A program made the translations under genes and the position numbers. DNA of 64,000 nt, taken from contig NC_035790.1 in assembly GCF_001653235.2 (NCBI RefSeq), positions 496,001-560,000 of the forward strand. Reading direction: 5' to 3'. Of this stretch, positions 44,775-57,078 are shown in pieces; the stretch's first letter is position 1, and each line of letters starts with the position of its first letter. The notes under the pieces were generated by a model. It saw only the letters and a list, made by a program, of their open reading frames with translations. It did no database searches and was not told the DNA's origin. The stretch comes from Pochonia chlamydosporia 170 (taxonomy: Eukaryota; Ascomycota; Sordariomycetes; Hypocreales; Clavicipitaceae).

Positions 44775-45821
44775 ATGACGTCTATCGCACTACCGACCGC
44801 CATGAAAGTTGTCCACCAACCAGACCCAAAATCGATCGATTTGGTTCTCGAAGATGGACCACTGCCTCAACCATCTCACCCAGAAGACTGCATCGTCAAA
44901 GTATACGCTGCCACGCCCTGTCTAAATGAGCTCCATTGGGAAGTGTGGTTTCCTTCAGTCTTCAGCCCTGGTCGAGAACGCGTACCGTGTACAGAGGCAG
45001 CCGGAGTCATAGCACATATCCCGGACGCCGGGTTAGCCAAATCATTTGGGTTCAAGGTCGGAGATGAGGTATTCTTCCGCATTAACCCTTCGCAGACTGG
45101 GAATCTGCGTGAATACACCTTGGCTCGGTTGTCGCAAATTGCACATAAGCCTAAAAATATGAGCTGGGTCGAGGCCGGCGCAACTCCTCTAAGCGCACTC
45201 ACGGCGTGGCAAGGCCTCTTCCAACATGGCATTTTAGATTCTGGCGCAATTTCCGGGACTGATGAGACTGTTAGGGATAATAAGAATGAGAATCTTAAAG
45301 TTCTCATAACAGGAGCATCAGGGGTGGTAGGCAGTTTCGCGGTCAGATTCGCAGCGCTTGCCGGCGTCAGTCAGATTATCGGTGTTGCGAGTGGTTCAAC
45401 GGCCGACTTTGTGCAACAGTTAGGCGCATCGGAAATAATCGATTACAGAAAGCAGAGCATCTCTGAATGGGTCGCGCAAGACCCGGCGAACAGAGAAGTT
45501 GACCTCGTCCTTGATTGTGTCGGCGGAAAAACATTGTCGTCGTCCTGGTCTGCTGTCAAGAACGGCGGAGTTTTACTCAGTGTCGCAGGTGACCCAGTTG
45601 AAGCAAAACCCGAATCTTGCGACAAGAAGCTCCGGGAGGCTAAATGGTATCTTGTCGAGCCAAATGGAAAGCATCTTCAAGCCATCTCTAAGCTTATTGA
45701 AGCTGGGAAGTGCACAACAAAGGTGGATAGTGCTGTGGACTTTGCCGACTTCCAGAAAGCGTTTGATAAGGTTGAGAGCAAGCAGGCGAAGGGAAAAGTC
45801 GTTATCAAAGTTGTAAGCTGA
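44775..45821 (+). CDS. MDR-family zinc-less oxidoreductase (quinone reductase-like)
   Basis: NAD(P)H-dependent oxidoreductase of the medium-chain dehydrogenase/reductase superfamily, 348 residues, single exon. The frame is open from 44670, but the ATG at 44775 follows the TATA-like site and starts the GroES-like domain. Landmarks: a GroES fold with CTEAAGVIAHIPD and FGFKVGDEVFFRINP, and the Rossmann fingerprint VLITGASGVVGSFAVRFAALAG. The glycine-rich loop reads SGVVG and the family's catalytic-zinc cysteine cluster is not evident. Relatives reduce quinones or enones, or act as trans-enoyl reductases in metabolite pathways. No cluster partner is seen beside it. Confidence 0.9.
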   Translation: MTSIALPTAMKVVHQPDPKSIDLVLEDGPLPQPSHPEDCIVKVYAATPCLNELHWEVWFPSVFSPGRERVPCTEAAGVIAHIPDAGLAKSFGFKVGDEVFFRINPSQTGNLREYTLARLSQIAHKPKNMSWVEAGATPLSALTAWQGLFQHGILDSGAISGTDETVRDNKNENLKVLITGASGVVGSFAVRFAALAGVSQIIGVASGSTADFVQQLGASEIIDYRKQSISEWVAQDPANREVDLVLDCVGGKTLSSSWSAVKNGGVLLSVAGDPVEAKPESCDKKLREAKWYLVEPNGKHLQAISKLIEAGKCTTKVDSAVDFADFQKAFDKVESKQAKGKVVIKVVS

Positions 45822-46331
45822 AGCATGTTGACTAAATCAGCACATACTTGGGCGAAATCTGTTCCGTGTTCTTTTCTTATAGGAAAAGTACTTCTTCCAT
45901 AATAATACAGTTGATTAGATAGCCGAAAGTTTTGTTAGTCTCGAGTCAAATTGGAAACTGTTCAATGATTTATCCCCAGTCGTTGCACTCTGAAGTTCAC
46001 GGGAAACATCTACTGAGTCATAGTCACGGTTATAGAAACTTTGAGATCACCTGACAACTTATTTTATTTTCGACAAATGGAAGATGTATTAATATTGCAC
46101 CCACGAAATCTCATGGCTACAAGAAAAGGAATGACACCAGTGGGAAAAGACCATCTTGTAACTGTTTTAGCCCCAGCAAAAACCTATCCAGTGCATCGGG
46201 TAAATTATTGTTGGGCCACGAAAAGAAAACTCCCATTTTGTCTTTGCCGTATATACTTCCGATAGTTCTCTTTGTAGAAAGCTACCATTTAGAAAAATGG
46301 CGGAAGATACACTGTGCGGCTCGAAGCAGCT
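45822..46331. other. Gap between MDR gene and small secreted protein
   Basis: Terminator regions of two converging genes. A small frame at 46041-46265 has no motif. Nothing else supported. Confidence 0.45.
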
Positions 46332-46784
46332 TTAGTAGAGCTGGCTGTCGAATCGGACGCAGTGCTGCTCGTTGATTCGGCTCTAGATAGTTTGTTAGTT
46401 TCCCTATACCAAATTTCAGAATATACAAAAGTTTCTTCATACCTCGCAAGCCTGGGAGCAGCCATAAACACCATGAGCTCTCTCGTTGATCTTGAGGAAC
46501 TGGTCGGCATCCTGTCGAAGGCTAAGGCCAGGGCCAGACAACAGGTTGACGCCCTGGTTGACCTCAAGAATACGGGTTTGGAGAACAGGAGTGATCTTGA
46601 TGCCAACGAGGATCACCTGGGGCTCGCCAGTGACGTAGACGTGCTGGAGCTTGAGGCCCTGGCCGGGGTAGCCAACATCCATGCCGCCGCCATAACCGCT
46701 GAGGATACCACTGTCACCACCGGGAGTGGGACTGGCAAGGGCAGCCATGGCCAAGGCAAAGACGGAAGTGAGAGAGTACTTCAT
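46332..46784 (-). CDS. Small secreted protein of unknown function
   Basis: Two-exon gene (46784-46443 and 46382-46332) for 130 residues. The signal peptide MKYSLTSVFALAMAALAS is followed by a Gly-rich spacer (PGGDSGILSGYGGGMDVG) and a compact region with LQHVYVTGEPQVILVGIKI. The C-terminal part has a C-x3-C pair (YGCSQAC) and a third Cys in the tiny last exon (EQHCVRFD). The intron has a canonical ACTAAC branch site and TAG acceptor, which supports that exon. GC-rich codon use suggests a well-expressed gene. I do not recognise a family; hydrophobin spacing is absent. An effector or wall-associated role is only a guess. Confidence 0.68.
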
Positions 46785-48706
46785 TTTTGTTTGGGGTTAA
46801 ACGAGTGATTTCTCGAAAAAAGATTGGAATTGAAAGTTAAAAGGTGGTCTTTGATGTCTGTGTTTGAGATGCTGATGATGAGAAAAAGTCCTGGAGATGG
46901 AGCGGAGGGACAGACTTATTTATACTTGATTCTGCTTCATGTGTTTATCCTTTCTGTCGTTCGGACTCTGCCGTTTCCTTGCACTGCGCTAACTTGCTGT
47001 GACTGTTTCTGTTTACGATATCACAGTGCAATACTGTCACCAAGCAGTCTACACAACCAACTCATCATCTACGCAAAGGTAAGGCAAGGCGTTGAAGGCG
47101 CGGCATTACGCGGCCTGAGTTTTGCTGTGGCATTGACTTGACAATGCCAACGCATTAGCAGTCGTCTGTGGCTCGATCCGTAAGAGAACTTTTTCGTAAA
47201 CCCTACAACACCATGATTTCCTGTAGCTCTAGAGTATGCGTATTTGTCACGTCATCAATAATACCGCTCGAGCATTGAATCCCAGTTCCACCAGTATGTA
47301 TATTCGAGCAGGGATTAATATGCAATGGCTTAGAGCCACGAGGAGTCTTTTCCGGCAAAACAGTGACATGCCGCAACAGCGTTTATGCAGAGAGGTTCGA
47401 TTCGAACCATCACCTTTAAATTTTTAGCCTTGTCGAACTAATAGCATTCCAACCCTTTTGTTCTTATAGGAATAAGGAGATGTTCCAACAGGTGTGCCAC
47501 TCAAGACCATGATGTTTTCAAACCATTAAATGCAGGAAATATGTGCTGAGACTGGCCATTGAGACAAACCAGGCTCAATCTGACTGTGGCAATGTTCTCA
47601 ATTGAGGCTAGTATACATGCCCAGATCTCTGGATGCCAACCCTTGTCCAATCTGCGATCGTCAAAGTACTTCGTCCTACCGGTGAGCCGTCAAAGGGAAC
47701 GTGGACGCCCAAATCACACTCCCCGAAGCCGACAGGACGCAATTGCATCCCACAGCTGAAGGATGGCTTGCTAAGTACCAGCTGCCAAGATACAAAAATG
47801 GGGAATCGGGAATTTTTACCCTGGTCCCATAGATCGAACTACGATTCTCGCCAGGCATTAACGCCCCTTTTCTCTTGGTTAATGCGAATCAGCAAATCAG
47901 GGCTCTCACTCATGGTCGTTGCAAGCAGGGGCATTTCGCATAAATGTGAATTGAGGCTGGATGAATTGATGAAGTGTTCAACGCAAGGCGTTTGTGGCGC
48001 GAACAGAGCCAAGCGACGGAGCATCGCTGACGGCTCCCGGCACGTATGCCGGCAATATAGCTTGGTCCGTTATATTTAATCCATTTCCATTACATACTGC
48101 AAAATCAAAAGAATAGGCCGCAGGGAAAACATTGGCGCCAGCATGAAATTCGTGGTTCGATCTACTACGCCACTTATGAACCGAATCGCGTTCATTTGGT
48201 CATTTGAATCAATATCTGAGCATTTTGTGTTGTAGATATTTCCCTTTGGGAGCAGAACAAGTAACTTCTTCTCGATTTGGCACATTTTTTAGCTGTTCTT
48301 CATAGTTCAGTGAGAAGCATAACGGAAATTGCTTTAGCAAACAGTCATGTTGAAGTGTAACTGAGTTGCTTCGTTTTGCAGGCATTGTCTTTATACAACC
48401 TTGGCGTCTCAACCCACAGATGATCACAAATTCTCAAGCCTCAAATTTGCCGTACTAAATTTTGTTGAGAAAGAGCCTCTGACGCTTCTATAATTCAGTT
48501 GGGGCTGGGATCAGCCAGAAGTTCAAAGAAGGCACAGCTCGTGGAAGCAATAGGAGCAAAATCAAACTCTAATTATGTCATTGTTTAGTGGGTATTCCTC
48601 CTGTGGCGAACATGTATTTCAGACTGTCATCACCGTTTGCGTTGATATACATGCTTTGAATTAGGTACCCGACGAAATCGTCATGCCTCAGAACGACCAA
48701 AAATCC
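46785..48706. other. 1.9-kb gap, no supported gene
   Basis: Holds the promoter of the small secreted protein. Frames at 46824-47141, 47559-47759, 47633-48079 and 48076-48427 are short, lack domains and overlap on both strands. Confidence 0.45.
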
Positions 48707-49528
48707 TCATACTTTCAGCGCAGTAACTTCTCGCCACTTTGCATCTGATGACGCCAGCTCGTCCGCCGCATTTTGAGCATATGGGATAGTGTCAACTCCG
48801 AGCAGAAGACGCAGAGGCGGCTCAGAAACCTCGGCAATATGCAAAATGCTGCGCACTATCCTTTTGGGATCAGCCCAGGTAGCCATCATCTCCTCTCTTC
48901 TCTCCTGGAACGCAGACACAGTTTGTTTGTAGGGCTCACTGACAGCTCCAATGCCCATCGACGAGCCAGCCCAGTCCGTCTTCATGCCACCGGGCTCAAG
49001 GACCGTCACCTTGATTCCAAGCGGGCCAACTTCTCGTGAAAGAACAGTTGAGAAGCCCCCGACAGCCCACTTGGCACTCTGGTATGAGCCAAGGCCAGGA
49101 GATCCAACTCTGCCACCAAGAGATGATACTTGAATGATGTGGCCGTGACCTTGTTGACGCAAAATTGGTATCACTGCCTTTGTCACATTTACGACACCGA
49201 AAAAGTTTGTTTCGAATTGTGTGCGAAATGTTTCGAGGCTCATGTCCTCAATTGAGGCAACATCGGCGTACCCGGCGTTGTTGACAATAATATCCAGACG
49301 GCCAAACTTCTCTAGCGCGGATTGAACAACTTGTTGAACTTGGAAATTGTTGGTGACATCGAGGGCCATTGCAAGAACATTGTCCTGTCCATACTGGGTT
49401 ACGAGATCTTGGAGTTGTTCTGGCTTTCGGGCCGTCGCCACAACCTGGTTGCCTGATTCAAGAACTGCTTCAACCAAGGCACGGCCAAGTCCTCGCGATG
49501 AACCGGTTATCAGCCAAATTTTAGCCAT
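48707..49528 (-). CDS. Short-chain dehydrogenase/reductase (classical SDR)
   Basis: NAD(P)-dependent oxidoreductase of 273 residues, single exon. The ATG at 49528 opens directly on the cofactor site ITGSSRGLGRAL; another start is possible nine codons up. Other motifs: LDVTN, the NNAG strand motif in IVNNAGYADV, the catalytic Ser in QVSSLGG and the YxxxK pair in YQSAKWAVGG. After it comes the PGG loop (VLEPGGMKTDW). The extended C-terminus with EPPLRLLLGVDT is typical of fungal oxidoreductases resembling retinol-dehydrogenase-like SDRs. Substrate unknown. Confidence 0.93.
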   Translation of the reverse strand: MAKIWLITGSSRGLGRALVEAVLESGNQVVATARKPEQLQDLVTQYGQDNVLAMALDVTNNFQVQQVVQSALEKFGRLDIIVNNAGYADVASIEDMSLETFRTQFETNFFGVVNVTKAVIPILRQQGHGHIIQVSSLGGRVGSPGLGSYQSAKWAVGGFSTVLSREVGPLGIKVTVLEPGGMKTDWAGSSMGIGAVSEPYKQTVSAFQERREEMMATWADPKRIVRSILHIAEVSEPPLRLLLGVDTIPYAQNAADELASSDAKWREVTALKV

Positions 49529-50378
49529 TTTAATTAGCGTAAAGATAGTTAACAAACGTAGGAGCGGATTGGAATGTATGGTAGTAGATAATACTTGAAA
49601 TATGATACCAATCCTGAGAAGTCATGACGGCCGTGCCCTCATATATACCAGCTGTTGAGATGCAAAGACGATTCCTCAACTCTTAACACCGGTTAACAGA
49701 ATAGCCTCGCATTAGCGTCTTGCACTGCCGAGCACCCTGTTCAGTTTCTGTATCTGCGGACTTTCAGCTCCACTCAATCTGCACGACAGGCCACTTCTTG
49801 TAGATGGTGTTCTCAAATCCCGGAGTTAACGCCCGTGATGTCAGACCTAACCGACAACTCCGTGTCTCCACAGCACTTCCAACAGGCTAGGCACTTGGAA
49901 AGTGTCTGACACGACTCGTACGGCGGTTAGCTAAATCCTTGTCCAACATTTCTTGCAATTTTTAGTCCATGTGTCGATTGACGCTTAAATTCAGATTAGT
50001 TTAATGAATATGTGAGCTGACGGGGGGTGCACTCCATTCTTTTTGTCTGAACACTGATGCGTCATCAAACTTCTTAGACTATTATCAAGTCGTTGTGAAT
50101 TGTATCAATTTTGTATGTTTCAGCGAAATGTTCTTCACCGGAACTTCTGCTTTTATTGTCTGGACTCTAGTGTTACTCCAAGGCAACCAGGATCGGACAT
50201 AACGAGATAAAAACTGAATATGTCTAAAACCATTCTTTTGTCTATCAAACTCTATTTTTTTTTTGTACATGATGACTAACTACCTAGGTACTCTATCTAA
50301 ATACCTCTTCATTGTGGCTCAGCTCAGCACTGCGAGATCGAGTTGGGCTCTCGTAGCAAAGACTTACTCGAAGCTCGG
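49529..50378. other. Gap between SDR and S41 peptidase genes
   Basis: SDR promoter plus downstream region of the peptidase. A poly-T run (10 T) lies at 50256-50265. No gene supported. Confidence 0.5.
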
Positions 50379-52654
50379 TTATACAGTTGGCACGGGAATT
50401 CCAGGGACTCGAGCTCGAACGCTGGGATCGAACCCAGGGGCTTTGGCTCCCATAGTTCCATCACTGTTGACAGTTGAACCTGGAACACAAGTCCCATTTC
50501 TGAAAGCAATCTTGGCCACCTGTCGCCACGACTCTGTCACGTCCACCGCCATCTTGCGGGTATAAAACAACTTACAGTTGGCCGCTTGATACTTGAAATG
50601 CAATGGAAACCCCTCTGGATCGTCTCCGCTGTGAGCATTCCGAAAGTTCACAGAGCCCCCTTCCGGACTCTCCATAAAGGGAAGCAGAGGGGGGTCTTCG
50701 ATGCTAGGCAAGGATTTTCCAAACTCCTGGAGAAGCTTCTGGCCGTCAGGACTGTTCTTTGCTTCTTGAAGGGAAAATGTTGAGGCTCGCTTGATGTTTG
50801 AATTTGACAAAATTTCCGAGCCCCTGACACCCCCGATTGCCTGCATAGGCTTATTCATCGGCCGACCACCAAGTGCTATTGTGCGAATTCCAAAATTCCT
50901 GACTAGTAACCCTGTGAAGATTGAGCAGGCTGACGCACACAGTCCGTCCGTCATGATCACAATGTTCTCCGGTTTCCAGGGAGGCTCGCGCTTGCTGGTG
51001 TTCCCAGCCGTACTGGGCTCATAGCCACGCAGAAATAAATCTGGCTCGGGCAAGTAAGGCACCGTCACGTCCCGATGGAAAGCAGCTGTCATCTTTTGTC
51101 CTTTCACCATCTTAGGCTCAAAGAACGCCTCTCGCGATTCTATAGCCTTGTTGTTCGGATCAGTCGGTAGCCCGACTGACGCTACAAGAATGTCTAGCGA
51201 GGCATTGTAGCTCAAAACGCGCCCGGTGAATTCAAGGCCCTTGCTCATCCGAAATCTATCAAACGCATCAAACTTGGCCCCCGGAAAGAGTGCCGTGTAT
51301 GCAAAGTCGGCAAGGTCCAAGGATCCTCCACTGTTAGCAGACATGTCGATAATCAGCTTGTCGCGGCCTTGTTCCTTGGCGACCTTGGCAGTTCGGTCAA
51401 TTAGATCTCCAAATCCGCGAACAAATCCGTTCAAGTCAAAATTGGGACCCAGGGGATCATCCGAATTAAGATCCACGAAGCTGAAAAAGGAGATAACAGT
51501 GGTGTTGCGTAGCTCGGTATCATTCAGGGCAAAGCTCGCAACATTATCACCGGGGTGCTTGACGAGCGGCAATGGGTAGCCGGGGATGGTTGGCTCGGGA
51601 GCAGGCGGAGCAACAGGTGACTCTGATGTTTGAGGAGGCGGAGGTGCCGTTTCATTTTGCTGTGAAGGGATTTCGAACCTGTTCTGCAAATCCTGACCCG
51701 ATCGAATGTTCGATAGATTCACGCTTGGAAGTGTAGTGATGGAATTTGTCACAACACGTGAGGTGCCATTCTTATGCACAATGGTGTAGTTGTCTGGGAT
51801 ATCAAACAGGACGGCTAAAGAGCCGGCGGGTGATTTGGCGGCCTCGAAAGCTAGCGAACGAAAGAGACCGTTGAGCCTTGCGTCTGGATCATGAGAGCTT
51901 TGCGGCACGCGCATGGAATCGTTCTCCAAGAATTCATAGACGTCTTGCCCATTAATCGTAGCAATAGGCGACGGGTTGCTTGTGTCGTTGCCTGACTCGA
52001 AGATATCCTGAGCAGCGAAAATTTCCGGCAGAGCCCGCCCGTCCGAAGAGATAGAAACCACGTCGAGGCCTTCCCGGAACTGGCGAAAAGGAGCGAAGAT
52101 TCCTGGCGTGTAGCCAAAGTGATCATCGTTAGCCGCAACGAACTACTCTTGTTAGCAACATAGTTTCGATGCTTAGGTCCACGCTTCTTAGACTCACTTA
52201 CCAGGCTGTGCAGGTCGGTCATCACGTCAACTTGTGATTGATATCCCTTGTTCCTTAGCTTTTGTCTCATTGCGTCCATGCCCCCTATAATATCAACACC
52301 GGGAGTCAAGTACTCCGGTGGAGGACTCTTGAGGAGCTCGATAGTACTGTGGTACTCCACGTATGGCTGCAAAAATTCGAGAAGGGCGAGATTTCGTTCC
52401 GATTGGAGTGGGACGGACTTGCGACAAGCACTAGCTACAGACGGTCTCAAATCTAGGATAATGGGCTTTGTGGATGTCATATTCTTTGGAACAGCGTCGA
52501 ATGCTTTGCTGATAATCTCACAGGGATCAACGGCGGTTGCTCCTAGATCTCTCACCGAGATGACGGGGGGAGCTTTTACAGCACCGAACATGACCTTGCG
52601 ATAGTTGAAAGCTGCCTGAGCAGAGCCCGCAAGGAGAAGCCACTTGAGGACCAT
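50379..52654 (-). CDS. S41-family (CPAF-like) secreted serine peptidase
   Basis: Predicted secreted peptidase of the S41 family, 738 residues. Exons 52654-52202 and 52142-50379; the intron has a GCTAAC branch site. A signal peptide (LKWLLLAGSAQAAF) begins the protein. An N-terminal domain with ANDDHFGYTPGIF is followed by a PDZ-like part (IATINGQDVYEFLE) and the catalytic core (LIIDMSANSGGSLDLADF and VIMTDGLCASACSIFTGLL). The Ser of CASAC is the probable nucleophile. The UstP peptidase of the ustiloxin pathway belongs to this same broad family, but such genes are common in ascomycetes and this one is about 45 kb from the UstYa gene. So a shared pathway is unsupported. Confidence 0.9.
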
Positions 52655-54534
52655 TGCTTCGATCGCTCAGTGTCTAAAGAGGTATGCTGAAGTGCAATAT
52701 GATCAAGGAAGTGAGGTGAAGTGAAGTGCATGTTCTTGCGTCGCCAACTAAGCCCCAAAATCCCATGATAAGGGTAAATTGTAGCTTAAATATACTAAGA
52801 TATTGTACACCCCAAATCGCGGCCAGGTCTCCGTAGCCGATTGGTAATAGTGAAGCGCTACAGAGCATGACTAGCATCAATGTCCTAGTGGTGTAGAGAT
52901 GTGACCGCACAAGTCTGACTAGTATGCGTCGTGTCATGAGCACGAATTTAATTATGGTATCGATAGTATTGCAGGCATGGGGATCCTTGGATATCACTAC
53001 GGGGTCGACAATGGCGTAATGTCAGGCAAGGCCCGCTGTCATGTTCTTTGACGACACAGATGTATGTCATTCCAAGCAAGCAAGACATAGCCCTAACTCA
53101 GTTGAACAACAGCTTCGGCGGCAAACCTATGCGACTTGTGATGGAAGTCACGCCAAACGTTTTGTGACATCTCTGGCAAATATATGATGACTAACTCTCG
53201 TGCTTGTTGCGTTAGCAGCTTGTCGTGCTAGCAAAAAATGTATCTCAAGCATCAACAACATGACGGAAGTGGCAAAGCTCAACCGGGAGTTGGCTATCCA
53301 GGTTTCGGCTTGAGTCAGCCTCGTACGGCAGCAATGAATACCCTCTGTGGGGATTCAAGCTACCTGGTTACACATCGGGTCCCTCAAAATTTTCGAGAAA
53401 CTTGTCAGCATGAAAAAGATGAGTTTCGTGTCCTCGTCCTAGCGCCTATCTCAGCTCTTCAGCTAGCGGTTTGCATTGAATAAGCTACAATTTGCCTCCC
53501 GAGTGAGTTTGGACCATATGTAAGTTCCCGTTTTAAAGCCAGGTGAGAGTGCCATACCTGTATGGTCATAGGGCCTCAGAATCTCGTAGGCTTTTGTTAA
53601 ATCATTTTAACATGCAGGCTGGCTACCGTGTTGTTCAATATGCATTCGGGTTAAAGGATTGGCTCAAGCAGTGTTAACTGAAGAGGGTCTTTTTTAGCAT
53701 CAAAATACGGGACAGAATTTAACTTTGGCCACACCTTGAAGATCGGAGTGTCTGGGATTGAAGAAGCCGCAACGAGTGTCCGTGAGTGGACGGCATTCTG
53801 CAAGATGGAAAATCGTTAATTGGCCAGAACGAGGGTCAAACTATGCCAAGAGAGATATCCTGGAAGTACGTCACAGGCTTGCACCCTGTTGATCGAGATC
53901 GTAGGTGCTGTTTCAGAAACAGGCAACTGAACTTGTCTGACAGTTTATCCTCCCCTTCCCGCAACGCGGCCCGGTTCGTAGGACTGCATGATAACACCTT
54001 CAACAAAGCTAAGGCAATACGGCTTCTCCTTTCTCAGCCTCAAATGAGTCTGATGAGATGAGGCACTTGCAATGATGCGATTATATCGGTCACGCCGGGA
54101 GCGCCCTGAACCACAGGAACATCATTGGGCCCATCACTTCATTAAACACCCTGACTAGATACAATGATGGAGAATCCTGCCAGATTAGACAGAAAATATA
54201 CGATTTCTCCTCCTAGTTCTATCAGCATGAAGCGGCAAGGCATTATGTCATCCTTCATGACGACAAATCCGAAGCAACACGAAGACACAAACATCGTAAT
54301 AACCGACTACATCTCCTCAAATTTTCACCTCCATTATCCGATCAGCTCTCACCTGGTTATTAATGGTTACTGTGTGTATATATGCATATACATTTCCGGT
54401 AATGGTCGTGCAGTGTGGGACCAAAATATAATTAAAGGATGGCATGAAAGAGATGTGATAATGGCCTTATAGAGATACATTACTCCTGCATAGCCTGCAA
54501 TGCGTGGATATTGAACAACATCGACTCATACAAA
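52655..54534. other. 1.9-kb gap, no supported gene
   Basis: Frames at 53238-53483, 53786-54061 and 54164-54472 are short, without motifs. Contains the peptidase promoter. Confidence 0.45.
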
Positions 54535-57078
54535 CTATCGTCGCCCACGTACTCGCAAACCCACCGCTGGTCGGGTAGCATCCACGCCAGTGCTCTGAGA
54601 AATTTTGTCCTTGCCTGCGCTTATTTGAGTCAACCGTTGGAGAGCTTGATCTTCTTCCAACTTTTTCTTTTCGTCTGCCGTCATTGTTGTAGTCGCTGGT
54701 TGTACCTCCGACTGCAATTCCTCATCATCCACGAGCGGATCTTGTTTCTTTTCCAACGTGTCTTGATTCTGAGAATCCCACCGAAGTCCCTGGCGACGAT
54801 CTTTCTCTTTTTGGATATTTTCGCTTAAAGCCATCGTATCTCCCAGTTGAGCAACATACATTGGGTTGCCATTCTCACCTGCTCCAGGGAGCATCGAGCC
54901 GGGTTTATAAATCGGAATCGACCGGCAGGCCGCCACGAGAGCACAGTGAAACTTGTTGCTCCTCTGTGCTCGGAGTTTGTCATCCGACCAATTGTTGCGG
55001 TGCGTAAATCCCAGTCTCAGTTCCATCTTGTTCAGTTCGTGAATTGACACAACGCTGAATCCAAGAGTATTAGGCACATAGTCCTTGGGGTTCTCAGCAA
55101 GGAATCCTTCAAGGGTCGAACGAAGCTTCGCTAGATCTTTGAAGCTTGTGCGAATATCAATAAACAGCGATATACCCTGACGATTGATGCCTGACCGGGT
55201 ATAGTTCTCAATAATTCTCAGGGCCAGTTGATCGTTCGAGATTTGCACATCAGTGCCATTATCTAAGCGTCGGAATACTGTATACAACAGAGACTGTCGT
55301 TTCACAGCGAAGGCCGGACCGGTAGGTACACCTGCGTTGGAGATATGGACGACATCTCCCGTATCGTAGGGGTGATCGAAGAAAACGAAGATGATACCGC
55401 TTATGAGATGATGGAATGTTCGGCCAATGGCAAACGACAGACCAATAGCAAGAGACGAAAGGATGGATTGAATTTGCTTGATCGCGGGAACATATTGAAC
55501 CACTGAAGAAAATTAGTAGTGTCCCAACCTCGGATAGCAGTGGCGAACTAACCAATAAAGAAAACCATGACGAATGCCAGAATCACAAGACAGAGCCAGT
55601 CGAATGTATTGACACAGTGATCCATATCAGCGATTCCTCGGTATATTTTGCGCTTTGCCGCGCCTGTATCTCTTACCAGGCCAATGAAGTCACGCAACTG
55701 GATCTCACCAGTCTCATTCTCATCAATAATCTTGAAAAGCTTATCAGCTTCCTCAGTGTGCTCTACGCCCAAGACATCAATGACATCCCGTTTCGTCAGG
55801 CCTTGCTTCCCGCTAATGACGAGTGACATCCATATGCGCGTGGCAAGGGCGTTAGCAGCAACGTCATCCGTCCATGCGCGATCGATTACAGCATAAGGAG
55901 ATCCTGGTCTCATCCAGTGAGCATTTTCGGAATCTGATATGAAATTTCCGAAGACAGACACGACTTTGTACGTGTCCATATGAAGCCGTGCAAGGTAGCT
56001 CGACAATCGAACGCGGGAAGAAGCATTCGTCTTTCCAGTTGCATTACGGATTACACGATCCTCTTTCAAGAACGTTGAGTTGTTTTCCGGGAAGAGCGAC
56101 AGGGAAGCCTCATAAAGGACCGAGAGCGCCTTGTGCACTTCCTTGCCCCGTAGCAGTGTAGTATTCGAGCGTCGAAAATGATAATGTACGGCAATATAAG
56201 TAATGAAAACTTTCTCGAGAAAGTAAAATGCCACCCATAGGGTTAGGCGCTCAAGTACGTCATCGATGATGTCGTCCCATGAGGCGTATTCCGAGTTTGG
56301 GTCTTTTTGAATGTTTACACCAAGAATGGGGTTGAGGTTGATGAGCTACATCTTGTAAGCGACAGATTGCGTAAACAGTGCAGCTGTAGTACACACCACC
56401 GTGAATGAAATGTAACACATGATAGTTCCAAAAAGAAAACAAATAGGACGCCGCATCAATTTAAAGACTCGCCAATAACGCTGATGGGCCGAGTTGACGT
56501 ATCTGAAAGGCATTAGTTCCTGGTCAACCACAGAGTAGACGAAGCTCTTACCTTGCAATAAACCTAAAGAGATATGGCAAAGACAACCCGACAATATCGA
56601 AAAATATGACACAAATCCAAGTAACCTCCAACCACAGACACAAGAAGAAGACAAGATTTTTATACTGCCGTGCTTGAATGGCTTCAAGGGTATCATTGTC
56701 TTCTATGTCGGCGTCATTCGCAAACAGGATGATAGGTATCAGTAAGGCCACAAATACCACCACGAATACCGTCACATAACGTAGTGTCCACCAAAACAGT
56801 CTCATCCGCTTTTCTGTTACTACCCATCTTGGCGAAGACGCCATCTCCGGGTCTCGTATGTCGCCGTCATCGGGCCACGAATTGGAACGTCGAAGCTTCA
56901 TTGTGCTGGTGGCAGATTCGGTGACACCTGGGTTTATCTTGATGCCGAAGATTCCCGGTCCCTTCGTTTGCAAGTCTGACCGTGAGCTGTGGGAGTCCTT
57001 GCCGCCCCGATAGCTCGATGGATCTAGCTCTTGCAAATGAATGGAGAGGTCTCCAGAATCAGGTGCAAAGTATTTCAT
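54535..57078 (-). pseudogene. EF-hand MscS-type mechanosensitive channel with one in-frame TAG
   Basis: Mechanosensitive channel of the fungal Msy1/Msy2 type; the fission yeast proteins sit in the ER and manage calcium during hypo-osmotic shock. Exons 57078-56552, 56502-55553 and 55502-54535 would give 814 codons. Four or more N-terminal helices are followed by an EF-hand (DENETGEIQLRDF, calcium ligands at regular spacing). The MscS pore helix and beta domain come next (SSLAIGLSFAIGRTFHHLISGIIFVFFDHPYDTGDVV). The codon at 56348-56346 is TAG, between SVAYKM and LINLNPILG. Frame is unbroken on both sides and no intron of suitable phase removes it. CAG (Gln) or TGG (Trp) could have been the ancestor. 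Pseudogene, allele, error or recoded stop are all possible. Confidence 0.9.

Noticed and set aside
50379..52654. S41 peptidase as part of the UstYa/peptide unit
   Set aside because: Although UstP of ustiloxin is an S41 peptidase, this gene is about 45 kb away among unrelated genes, so cluster membership is not supported.
56300..56348. A 47-base intron removing the TAG in the MscS gene
   Set aside because: Its length shifts the frame, while the frame without it is open on both sides.
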